DNA of 64,000 nucleotides. Origin: Congeria kusceri. Taxonomy: Eukaryota; Mollusca; Bivalvia; Myida; Dreissenidae. The stretch spans positions 408,501 to 472,500 of the forward strand of contig JAPFQT010000153.1 of NCBI GenBank assembly GCA_027627225.1, read 5' to 3'. A model generated the notes under the pieces. That model ran no database searches. It had not been told where the DNA came from and saw only the letters and a program-made list of their open reading frames with translations. The translations under genes were made by a program, and so were the position numbers. Position 1 is the stretch's first letter, and every line of letters starts with the position of its first letter. Shown piece by piece: positions 36,501-45,427 of this stretch.

Positions 36501-39442
36501 AGTAGTAGGTATAGCAAAACAAGCAAGAGTATTAGAATCAGTACTAACAACAATAATTGTAGCAGTGGTACTAGAAGTAGTATAAGCAATAATGATATGT
36601 CGTTCATTGAAAGTCAAAAGGGCCAATTAGCCTTCTTTGAACATACGCTGATTGGCCCTTTTGGCTGTCAATGGACGATATTAATATTACCCTACTTTCC
36701 AGGCCTACAAACAAGGACTGTATGGGCTAAGCTACGTTTGGATCCTGACACGCAGCATTTTATATGACGGCTGGATAACGGAGACACAGGAATGTTCCTT
36801 AGCGCAAGTACAAGCTGCTACAAAGGGACATTTTGTACTGATCAATCAGAAAGTCAGCCAGTCACAATCGGCCACTATATCTGGTCGTGTAAGTGACATT
36901 GGCACTTGCCGTGACAGATTATCCGTTCATAAAAGTATTTGTCTTATGTGAGTACGTTTCCGTCCATAAGAAAGTTTCTGAATAAACCTGGCAAAGCAAT
37001 AATGCCTTATCCGTAACGGTTTTAAATCATATTTAGGAACGATATGTCTACGTTCATAACAAGTAGCATATAATAAAAAAATTATTTCTTCCTAGACATG
37101 GATTTATTTGACCGGCATTGAATACAATTGTTAACAATTTCAGAATACATGAATATAGTTTGCAAATATGGCGTTAACGTTTCAGACGGCTGCGGATGAA
37201 CTTGCCTTGCTGCAAAGGAAATTTGGTTTTATTCCTATCGGATGGCATATGCAAACGCCTTGGTTTATGGACACTATGTGGGCGTTGGCACTTGGTGAAA
37301 ACATATTGTTATACATTAAATTAAAACGAGGCGTGTCGTGGGAAAACCGCGCTTAGTGCAAGTGCGTAAAGTGTCGTCCCGGATTAGCCTGTGTAGTCCG
37401 CATAGGTTAATCCCGGACGACACTGTCTGCTTTTAAGGTATTTTCTGTTTCAAGGAAATATCTTCTAAACATAAATCCTCTGTAGGCGGCGGAAAGTGTC
37501 GTCCCGGATTAGCCTATGCGGACTGCACAGGCTGATCCGGGACGACTCTTTACACACATGCATTCAGCCCAGTTTTCCCAGGACACGTCTTAATTTTAAT
37601 GTTTTGCGTGATCGATCATAAAGCATTCACATTACACTGGTTTATTTAAAAGTGTTCAGAAAAAAACCGTATGCTTAGGCCTAATCTCTTCATTGCCGTT
37701 CCATTAAAATAGACTTTATTTATAGCAACACTTTGTTATGCTTGGTATAACTAAAGAGATACATGTAAGTTAACATGCATATCAATAGCATTTCTTTCAA
37801 GTCGGCTTTATTAAAAGACATGCGATTTGTATTACCACAGGCTTTCTTTAAAGCAAGGTAATCAGTAAGAATTAAGGTTAGTGAAGGATAATGACATGAC
37901 TTTATCTCGGAACTTCAAAGTATGCATTATGATACTTGTCGTAAAATAAAAATGTATGGTATATCTCTTCGAGAACAAATTATTTATGTCAAAAAAACTT
38001 AGCCGCGTAGTTGGAAGATAAAATAAAACAATTGGAATTTTAGTTCGGATGACATAGTTCGGATGACATACGAGTTTTAGTATTATTACTATTACTTTTA
38101 CAAGTGTGTAACAAATTTGATTTCTGAGGTATTTAAAACATTAGTAAGAAAATCTTGTGCTGCTGTTATTGTATTTAATACAGATATAAACAGGTCTCAA
38201 TAACAGTATGAAGTACATTGAGAAGAAGCACCAGAGTCTGCACAACTACAGCTACAGTCCTCTATTTCTGGGAGCCATCATGAGGGGCATGCAAGAGGTT
38301 TCTTTTCAGGGTCTATCGGTAAGCATTCAACGAAAGAATATGAACATAAATACTAAAACCAATCTGAAAACAACTACATATTCATCTTACTATTTCTTAA
38401 ATTATCTCCTCTGTGATTTGTTGAAAATTGAGCATGTTTAGTGATATTAATTATCAATTACTGTTTTGATAAATGTGTTGATGCAATGCTTATGTTAAAG
38501 GGACCTGTTGCTTTCGACAATCGCAACAACCGCATCGGCCTTACGTACATGCATGCATGGATTGGTAATTATCGAAATACAGACGCTCTCTCTTATGTCA
38601 ATGACATGATCATAGTTATTAAATATATTCCAATTAAGCAATATTAAATGTTTGAGTATGTGTTGTTCCATTAACCATAGTATTTTATCAATGTTAGGCT
38701 TTCAAACTTCTATGAAAAATGATTTTGAAAGAATATTAGTAGTTTCAGTGATAATGTCGTTAGTTTTAATTTCTTCAATTATTTTTAAAAAATTTCTAAA
38801 CGAAATTGTTTCATAATAAATAATACTACAATACTTTTCTTTGTGTGATGACATGTGATGTGTATAAAATATGGCCAAATATTTTCACGTTTAATTAGAA
38901 ACACTATGCTACAGATGGCGTAGATACACCCGTCGTCTCTTATGACATGATATCCGACGTCTTGACTTGGAATGTACCGGACTATGCTATCTGGAAAGGT
39001 AAGAATGACACCAAATGCATTGCTGGTACACACACTACACTGTCATACTCCTTTCGTTCAGATGTATAGGTCAAAAGTGAGAACATAATTGAAAATTCAG
39101 TATGGCATGCACTGTTCAAATAATTAGACTTGTTCGAACGAATCAGTCTTCTTATTATTTAGCGTGTGTGAGTACGTTATACATCCATCAACTGCTGAAT
39201 CTGCTGACTGAATAAACGACCGAATTACAAACAATATAATGTGAATTAATGTTGATTATGTTGTGTTTCATGACGTACGATTGTGTTTTAGAGGGAAAGG
39301 TCCCGAAAGACAGATTCATATACAACGAGTATTTGACCAGACCAAACACCCTGATAACTGTTTCCATGGCTACATTAAACACACTCGGAAGCTTGATGTG
39401 TCTGGGATTTATTGTGTTTAACATCATATTTCGCAAAAATTG
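30371..39442 (+). CDS. GABA-B-type class C GPCR, partial (copy 2)
   Basis: Ten exons encode a receptor like the metabotropic GABA-B type, a plasma-membrane protein that couples ligand binding in a Venus-flytrap domain to G proteins. Exons: 30371-30508, 31182-31348, 34105-34212, 36326-36391, 36703-36888, 37186-37294, 38194-38318, 38501-38564, 38915-38998 and 39292-39442. Phases match at every junction where both sides are clear, including the phase-1 joins 37294/38194, 38564/38915 and 38998/39292. Family features: IGPTKSG, NPLRIKL followed by GW, KVFCE, SYVWIL, the W-ALAL helix, and VPKDRF before TM1. Missing: the signal peptide and N-terminal exons, and TM2 onward (not found after 39442, except perhaps a TM3-like exon at 46.8 kb). 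Oddities: a frameshift at about 31294 and a lost acceptor at 34104. It is either a young pseudogene, an incomplete paralogue, or a gene with assembly errors. The ligand is unknown. Confidence 0.75.
31182..31348 (+). pseudogene. copy 2 exon 2, Venus-flytrap domain, one-base frameshift
   Basis: Acceptor GGTTTCAG, donor CCG|GTAACA. It starts MSFIAVSSELRSFPLFPTLF and continues KVNQDFGILNPLRIKLS in one frame. It then continues FGWTRAGTLARNDVITLP in another. The pattern matches LSYGSSS...FPTFFR...NPTRVKLFEKWGW of GABA-B receptors across the break. The exon is 167 nt; one added base gives 168 and restores phase 0 to the next exon. The shift lies at the ATTTTGGG run near 31291-31298. Confidence 0.75.
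31349..34104. other. intron, nothing recognised
   Basis: About 2.75 kb of AT-rich intron. Alternating TACATG around 32799-32815. Open frames at 32736-33007 overlap in two frames and have no domain. Confidence 0.5.
34105..34212 (+). CDS. copy 2 exon 3, Venus-flytrap domain
   Basis: 36 codons, QMEDFANQGLMNNMTIAGSG onward, donor AAG|GTAAGT. It aligns base for base in length with 4497-4604, which has CAG immediately before CAAATGGA. Here the same place is a run of nine G (34096-34104), so the AG acceptor is missing. The nearest AG, at 34095-34096, would add eight bases and shift the frame. Confidence 0.65.
34213..35343. other. intron, nothing recognised
   Basis: AT-rich intron sequence between receptor exons, with no element recognised before the inverted repeat at 35344. 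Confidence 0.5.
35344..35517. mobile_element. MITE-like element with about 50-bp terminal inverted repeats
   Basis: The left end is GAAATAATTGACGGG...GTTGGTTATTGCGG. The right end (about 35468-35517) is its reverse complement with about five mismatches. Each arm also contains a smaller palindrome (GTTGGTTAT...ATAACCAAC). A solo copy of the right end lies at 35731-35777. Intronic in receptor copy 2. Confidence 0.8.
35561..35633 (-). repeat. tRNA-like sequence, probably pseudogene or SINE head
   Basis: The minus strand has an A-box-like TGGTCGAGAGGAT and a B-box-like GTGTTCGAATCCG at tRNA-like spacing. The T stem does not pair well, so it is not a functional tRNA gene. It lies between the MITE and its solo end at 35731. 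Confidence 0.4.
35731..35777. repeat. solo end of the 35344 element
   Basis: ATACCGCAATAACCAAAG followed by TTTACCCGTCAATTATTTCTTAATTAAT repeats the right terminus at 35480-35527 almost exactly, including the flank TTAATTAAT. Either a second, truncated insertion or a local duplication. Confidence 0.7.
35778..36325. other. intron, nothing recognised
   Basis: AT-rich sequence before the exon at 36326. Confidence 0.5.
36326..36391 (+). CDS. copy 2 exon 4, Venus-flytrap domain
   Basis: 22 codons between TTGTTTTCAG and GTAAGT; phase 0 on both sides. Reads QNDVRVIFASFLHNDGAKVF then CE. In GABA-B receptors the matching segment is ARIIVGLFYETEARKVFCE. The shared KVFCE is diagnostic. Confidence 0.8.
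36611..36668. repeat. short hairpin next to a splice acceptor
   Basis: CAAAAGGGCCAAT and its inverse ATTGGCCCTTTTG are separated by about 25 bases, 35 bases upstream of the exon at 36703. In RNA it would fold over the branch-point region. Confidence 0.6.
36703..36888 (+). CDS. copy 2 exon 5, Venus-flytrap domain
   Basis: 62 codons, acceptor ACTTTCCAG, donor CGT|GTAAGT, phase 0 on both sides. Begins AYKQGLYGLSYVWILTRSIL, matching the VYKERLFGKKYVWFLIGWY-type segment of GABA-B receptors, then an acidic loop and HFVLINQKVSQ. Confidence 0.8.
37186..37294 (+). CDS. copy 2 exon 6, Venus-flytrap domain
   Basis: Acceptor ACGTTTCAG; 109 nt ending in phase 1 (CTT G|GTGAAA). Reads TAADELALLQRKFGFIPIGW then HMQTPWFMDTMWALAL. 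The last part matches the YDAIWALALAL helix of the family. Confidence 0.75.
37331..37591. mobile_element. MITE with about 100-bp inverted repeats (Dreissena-type)
   Basis: The left arm (37331-37430) holds GTGCGTAAAGTGTCGTCCCG, GGATTAGCCTGTGTAGTCCG and CCCGGACGACACT. The right arm (about 37495-37591) is its reverse complement with few changes. Each arm is itself palindromic (GGATTAGCC/GGTTAATCC). The unit closely resembles a repeat I recall as extremely common in Dreissena sequences. It starts 36 bases after the exon 6 donor. Confidence 0.8.
37592..38193. other. intron, nothing recognised
   Basis: AT-rich intron with a short direct repeat GTTCGGATGACATA at about 38043-38068. Confidence 0.5.
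38194..38318 (+). CDS. copy 2 exon 7, Venus-flytrap domain
   Basis: Acceptor ATAAACAG, donor TCG|GTAAGC; enters in phase 1 and leaves in phase 0. Reads LNNSMKYIEKKHQSLHNYSY and ends MRGMQEVSFQGLS, matching the family end piece ALQDTSFEGVSG. Confidence 0.8.
38501..38564 (+). CDS. copy 2 exon 8, Venus-flytrap domain
   Basis: Acceptor ATGTTAAAG, 64 nt, donor ATTG|GTAATT. Reads GPVAFDNRNNRIGLTYMHAW, the G-x-V-x-F-D segment that follows the SFxGxSG motif in GABA-B receptors. Leaves in phase 1. Confidence 0.75.
38915..38998 (+). CDS. copy 2 exon 9, end of ligand-binding domain
   Basis: Acceptor TATGCTACAG, donor AAAG|GTAAGA. In the phase set by exon 8 it reads DGVDTPVVSYDMISDVLTWN then VPDYAIWK, the last strand before the linker to TM1. 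Confidence 0.7.
39292..39442 (+). CDS. copy 2 exon 10, linker and TM1
   Basis: Acceptor TTGTGTTTTAG. Reads EGKVPKDRFIYNEYLTRPNT, then LITVSMATLNTLGSLMCLGF and IVFNIIFRKN. The PKD linker and FNI at the end of TM1 match GABA-B receptors. The phase needed by the TM2 exon of copy 1 (7109) puts the donor at TG|GCAAGT, a GC donor. The GT at 39447 would leave the wrong phase. Confidence 0.75.
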
Positions 39443-39446
39443 GCAA

Positions 39447-40500
39447 GTAAACTGTTATCAATTTGGTTGGTTCTATGTTTCTTTAAATCTTATTTCCGCA
39501 ATGTATTATAGCAGTATGATTACCTAAGTCCAGTTTCTCGAAATTTCTTAAAAAAATAACGGGCTTAAGTCTCTTCTTTCATGAATCAAAATTCTTGTTT
39601 AAAAATTGATTTTGACAACACAAAATGTTATTTATCCTCATTATCTGATATATAAATTTTTATTCGAAATGTAACTTGTCGTGTCAATAGTATTTATGGA
39701 CACTTTATTGAAATACGAAAATAGTGAGCTTAGGATCTTGTTAAGACGTACTGAAGAATTTTTTAGAAATTGGGGCTAGATGTTCATACTTTCCGTGAAC
39801 ATATACACAGTTTTCCTCAAAACGTGTCTGTCCACTTTCACTTACGGTCACCAAATTAAACGGAATAATTCAAGTTTGTGACTTGAACAGGATAAATTGT
39901 ATGTTGAAGATTGTAATATTTTTCACGAAAGGCTAAATATTTCTTAAAAGTTTGTAATGTTCATAAAAATAATGACCACCATCTGGCCGGAATAGTGTAA
40001 TAGTTTAATTTACAATTGATTTATGAAGGTAAGTTTTTTTGGTATCTAATTTTCACATAGCCGAAAGCTTAAACATATTTAACGCTTACAGTGTGGTTCA
40101 AACCACACATGCATGTGGGCGTTTACAAAATTGCAACTATCAGAAACAAGTTTCGACTCGTTTAGCCTTCAGTCGTCAATCTAAACTGGAACGCGTTTAA
40201 ATGTTTCCGTCTATTGCTACGTATTGAGGATAAAACACCTTGTTTAAAATTGCTCTTACGAAATATCAGCAAAAACAAAAGCAAATCAAACTATTATTAA
40301 GATGCCGCAATATAGCGTCTAATGAATGCCATGTACACAACGCTACTACAGTGCAAGGGGCGGAGCCTACGGATCATACTTCAATGTATCGATGCGCGAA
40401 TTGCAAAAAACTAAATCCCAAATTATTTCTCCTTTTTAAGGTAAAATGTTAAAGTATACACACAATAGTAATTATAATTGTAATTATAAGAACTGAAACG
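39447..40500. other. no recognised gene
   Basis: AT-rich. The TM2 exon expected here for copy 2 (xRMSSPxLNN) was looked for and not found. Confidence 0.45.
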
Positions 40501-40623
40501 CTCTTTTCGGCGCTTCATCGATGCATGAAGGTCAGTTCTAATTTGTACATAAAGCCTTCAGCTTTATGATTGTAAGATACCAAAAAAACTGACCTTCATA
40601 CATCGATGAAGCGCCGAAAAGAA
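40501..40623. repeat. foldback element, 36-bp arms
   Basis: CTCTTTTCGGCGCTTCATCG followed by ATGCATGAAGGTCAGTT (40501-40537) is inverted at 40587-40623 with two mismatches. The 49-base spacer carries its own small palindrome (AAAGCCTTCAGCTTT). Confidence 0.85.
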
Positions 40624-40885
40624 CTACTGACCATAATATCGAATATATGAATTTGTGTGCCATCGGCCGAAAATATCAAATTATCCAATTCACTCTGTCA
40701 ATCACCTGTCATCATGGTCATATTGTAATATTTTTTCACAGAAAATGTGAAATTATACCTCATATTCAAATATGTACCGTGGTCTTAGTAGTCATTGACC
40801 TTTCTGTACTGCTAATTCAAACATAGACCTATGTAGCTTTTTACACCATATAAATTATGATCTTAAATTTTGAAGTTGAAATGCT

Positions 40886-40944
40886 CTTAGTCTTAGAACT
40901 GTCAGACTTAGTCTTAGAACTATCAGACTTAGTCTTAGAATCAG
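40886..40944. repeat. 21-bp tandem repeat, about 2.8 copies
   Basis: CTTAGTCTTAGAACTGTCAG A-type units begin at 40886, 40907 and 40928. Confidence 0.85.
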
Positions 40945-42277
40945 AGTATGGTTTTCATCAACATGTGACACAAATTGAAAAGGTCAATTTGTTTGCATCT
41001 TAGTTGCATAGAACTGTGAACATGAAGAAAATATTAATTGTTTTCGTCAAAGCTAAATGACATTTATTTTATTTCTTTAAACTTTTTTTACTAGGGCTGC
41101 TGATGAAACTCCAGGCCCCGAGTGACAAACTGGATGGGCAAGATACACTTCACGCTGTAGCGCGTGTGAAGGGATAAATGTTCGAGACAATAAACCGGTG
41201 AATTTTGTGCAGATCATTCTTGGCTTATGCTAAAGTGGCCAACCTGAGTCTTCTTCGAGAAGAGTTTTGAGCTTGGCATATAGCGTATATGAAAATGGGA
41301 TTTTTTACTACGTTAAATGGGACATTCAGCTCTCAGAGGTGACAATTGAATGCAGCTCGCACATTTTTCGAGGTGTTCTTGTGATATTCGTTTGCATGCT
41401 CCAAAGGATGACTGCATACCATGCTCGCTTGGTTTTCGGATGGCTTCCTTGTCAAAAAAAGTGAGACATTTGTCTGTTTTTTGGACAGAAGCCTGTAGTT
41501 TCTAAACCATTATTTGCTTCAGTCTGTAAAACTTTGCATTTTTATGTTTGTGTTTGTTAAATTTCGATTTATATTATCTTCTAATAAATATTTTTATCCC
41601 AAAATGATTTGTGTAATGTTTGCGTTGAAATTTTTCTCTATATTTTTTTCTTTCATGCATGATGCTCATCAAATAGACAAAAAGCAAAAAGAAACTAACA
41701 ACGTACATTTAACATGTTAATACTTTATTATTTTTTATCTTAGTTATTAATTTTGTTTTGACAATGCCCTGAATAAATATGAATAAATCGGTTAAACTGT
41801 ATTTCTAATTTGTGTGTGTGTGTTTTGTTGTGTGTGACTGCAATGCATGTAAACAACAATACAAAGTAGACCCTCATGAATATTAATAGAGGCAACCGGC
41901 TTCATTGAACAATAAAAGCATGTCACATGATGCATTTCAGCCAATTAGAACACTGTAAAATGCTGAAACCAAAGGAAATTATTTTACAATGAAATCTAAA
42001 TTTTTCACGACAAGTGAACAAATAGATGATCTTATGCAGTAGTTGGCACTAATTTGACTTATTTTTCTTAATAACCAGAATTGTAACACGATTTTTTTTT
42101 ACGTATTCGTGAAAAAAGGATACACTTTCATTAAAACAATCTGGTTATCTTATGCAGAAGTATGCCGCCATAGAATGAAATTATATTTATCGCACCGTAG
42201 TATCATCAGCATCGTATGTTAGAGGATACTCTGAATACAGGTTTAGTTTCATTCTCAGTGCTTGAATGCTTGTATGA
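40945..42277. other. no recognised gene
   Basis: AT-rich. The open frame at 41267-41464 (65 codons) matches no family I know. A TGTG run lies near 41812. Confidence 0.5.
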
Positions 42278-42855
42278 TTAGGGATGGATGGGATGGATGC
42301 ATGGATGGATGGATGCATGAATGGACGCATGGATGGGTGCATGGACGAATGAATAGATAGATGGATGGATGGATGGATATATGGATGGATGGATGCATAG
42401 ACGAATGGATGGATGGATGGATGCATAGACGAATGGATGAATGGATGGATGGATGGAAGAAGGTTGAATGAATGGATGGATGGATGGATGGATGGATGGC
42501 TGGCTGGCTGGATGCATGGCTGGATGGCTTGATGGATGGATGGCTAGCTGGCTGGCTGGCTGGATGGCTGGCTGGCAGGCTGGCTGGCTGGATGGACGGA
42601 CGGACGGATGGCTGAATGACTGGCTGGCTGGCTGCATGGATAGTCGGCTTGCTGGCTGGCTGGCTGGCTGGCTGGATGGATGCATGGATGGACGCATGGA
42701 TGGGTGCATGGATGCATGGATGGGTGGATGCATAGCTGGACGCATGGATGGATGGATGCATGGATGGGTGGGTGGATGCATGGACGCATGGGTGGATGGA
42801 TGGATGCATGGATGGATGAATGCATTAATGGCTGGATGGATGGATGGATGAACTC
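42278..42855. repeat. GGAT/GGCT tetranucleotide minisatellite
   Basis: About 580 bases of GGAT units with blocks of GGCT (42498-42680) and embedded GCATGGAT 12-mers. The His-Pro-Ser-Ile and Trp-Met-Asp-Gly open frames seen on both strands come from the repeat and are not genes. Confidence 0.95.
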
Positions 42856-43819
42856 GGTAATCCATGGTATATGCTATTTTTTAGGGACGATTCTCGGATG
42901 TAAAGTATTTCAAGCGATTACAGTACTGTCCTAGTTGCAAATTTTTGACTGAGCACTTCTATAGTGTTTATCGAAGTGTACAGCTACACTATCAAATCGT
43001 ATCCAAAATTTATTTCCAGAGATCGTCGACATTAGAAACTGTAGTTTTAAAAAGAGCGTCGCCCAGATCAAATTAAAAAATATTGATAGTACAAACAGTT
43101 TTGGGTGATGATGTATACTTTGTTTTATAAAGTAAATTATATTTCTAACGCAAACAATTTTTGGTGATGGTGCTTTTTTTTTTAAATTTTACTCTCCATA
43201 CCGGTATCTGAAACTTGGCGATTTTCTGAAAGTAAAACGACTTATTACGCTTCAATAAATGTATATATTTGCTTTCTGGAACGGTTCTTGTTATAACTAC
43301 GGTCTATTAACTGGCGTATACCTTACTGTTGTTATTGTATATACCCTGATGCTTTTATAATACTATTTAGTTATTATTACGTATAGTTGTCCTGATGCAC
43401 AATAACTAAACGGTCGCAAATACATGCATATATGTCCTATCCTATGTAAATATTTCACTGCATTGTGAATGCCAGTCGGTTTAAAGAATCTTCTGTCAAT
43501 GTATCAAGGGAGGCTAATAAGTGGAGTACACCGGGGAGCCAGACATAATTATGTCCCTTGGAACGTCAGCAATTTACATTTTTAATAGACAATACTATAT
43601 CGGTGAGGGGATATTCTCTGCTTCTCGCACGATACGTTTACATGAATACCCGAACGATGAAACTAGTTTATATTACCGGTAACAGTTTATATGCTATGTA
43701 TGTTCATACCAAGCTAATACGCACGAGTATTATAAAACTTTCCTTTTACAATATTCCATTATTGGCGAAGACATAACTAATGAGAGTTGCATTGGAAAAA
43801 ATACTAAATTATCGATGTT

Positions 43820-43853
<34 letters not shown>

Positions 43854-44417
43854 ATAATAAAAAAAATTAATAATAATGATAAAATTAATTTTTATAAAAT
43901 AAATAATATGTAAATGTGACCAGGAAAAAGACGGCCGCGCTCTTTTGATGTATATGCAAAGGAACTACCATTACAGAAAGCGGAGAATATTCACATACAT
44001 GTTTTGTTTACAACAATTTGTTACAACCTCTGAAAATGGCATCAAAGATTAATTTGACTCGCATTATATGGTTTGTTTTCTAAATCGTTTTATTTCGCGT
44101 GCACTTTTAAATAGGATATAATTATATATGTATGAAGAACTAGATTTTTTATCTTACTTTTAAAAGGACAAATGTTTTATACTTATAATATAGGAACTTT
44201 TTTATTATTGAGCATAGCGCCAGTGATCTTTTTTCTTTTGTGTGGAAAGCCGCTGTATTACTACTTTTAGCGTTTCAAAGCTTTGATATGATATTTTGTA
44301 TTAAATATAGTCTCGTGCATTCCAAGGACGTAAAATATACGTTTAGAAATGATGTCATTATTTGGAAACTGGCAGCCATAAAATGCCAAATGCGCCGATT
44401 CGTTTACATGGGGTTTT
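42856..44417. other. no recognised gene; AAT microsatellite at 43820-43852
   Basis: AT-rich DNA with an (AAT)n run at 43820-43852. No supported exon. Confidence 0.5.
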
Positions 44418-45098
44418 GTTGAATTCCGCCCTGTGGTTATTGTGGCGCAATAGATAACAATAGGCAAGTCGGCGAAAGTTATAGCAATACAAATATGTCC
44501 CGGCGGGGACTTTCGGAAATTATAGAATTATAGAATTGTCACAGTAATTATAGCCGGACAGACAGGTATTTTTGTGATCAATCATAACCTTTAAATACCA
44601 TTTATACACGATAATACTATAATTATTATGTCATGGATGCATAAAATAACAATGATTTCATTACAACTAAAGAATATTCTCAACACGTTGAATGTTGTAT
44701 GAGGTTTTGCATTGTACAAATTACTGAAACAAACATAATACGGATGTTGAAAATAAGTTGTATCGATTATAAGTCGTATTACAAAATGTACATATTGACT
44801 AAATCGTCACTAAGAGAGTTCAGTATGTCTCATATACGGCAACAATTAATTTGGTATTAACATAGGAATCAAAGTGAAAATGCGAAAAACTAGAAACATA
44901 TAGAAAGTAAGAAGTATTGTATAGAAATAAAAAATACGGGATACTGTTTGGTTGGTTGTAATATTATATTGTCCGATAAGAAACAGAAGAACAGTCATAT
45001 TTTAATTTTAACAATATTTTGCTAGACGGAGATACAGAAGATACATAATGCTATCCGAAAAGTAATCAGATTCAGGGGCCTACTGCGGTTTTGAACAT
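44418..45098. repeat. duplicated segment, copy A
   Basis: About 680 bases related end to end to 62990-63976, same orientation. Shared landmarks: TTGAATTCCGCCCT, CAATACAAATATGTCCCGGC, TTATGTCATGGATGC, TCAACACGTTGAATGTTGT, GTCTCATATAC, and GGAGATACAGAAGATACATA to the end. No coding frame survives in both copies. Probably an unclassified dispersed element. Confidence 0.8.
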
Positions 45099-45263
45099 TT
45101 TGGGATATAACAACAAAGCAGAGTAACATGTTTGATGATCTTTATGAAAAAAATAATAATATGTTATTGTTTACTTATAGTAAATATAAATCTGAAATAG
45201 ATGCACTCATGACAAAATGTATGAATAAAGTAGATAATAGTAAGTCCAAAACATCCAGTCCAT

Positions 45264-45427
45264 TTATTTCGAAAGCATGACGACAAAGGCACCAATGAGT
45301 GACAAGAACACTGTTGCTAACGGCGTTGCCATGGTCACAGACGCGTTGCACATGTTCGTTGTACAGGTGCAAACATCTCCGAGACAGATGTCCGATGCTG
45401 AAGTCGATGAACAGCTCCGCATATGTA
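45264..45427 (-). CDS. Ly6 gene exon 3: second half of LU domain and GPI tail
   Basis: The acceptor on the minus strand is TTTCCTTCCAG. Contains RSCSSTSASDICLGDVCTCT, then TNMCN, then the hydrophobic C-terminus ending MLSK and TAA (45264-45266). An AATAAA overlaps the stop codon (minus strand of 45263-45268), though it is too early to be the main polyadenylation signal. Confidence 0.85.

Noticed and set aside
41098..41464. Terminal exon of a gene after a TTTTTTTACTAG acceptor
   Set aside because: The only open frame is 26 codons, the next is unrelated, and no family or partner exon was recognised.
42187..42934. Long overlapping His-Pro-Ser and Trp-Met-Asp-Gly frames on both strands
   Set aside because: Tetranucleotide repeat without an in-frame stop in several frames; codon content is dictated by GGAT units.
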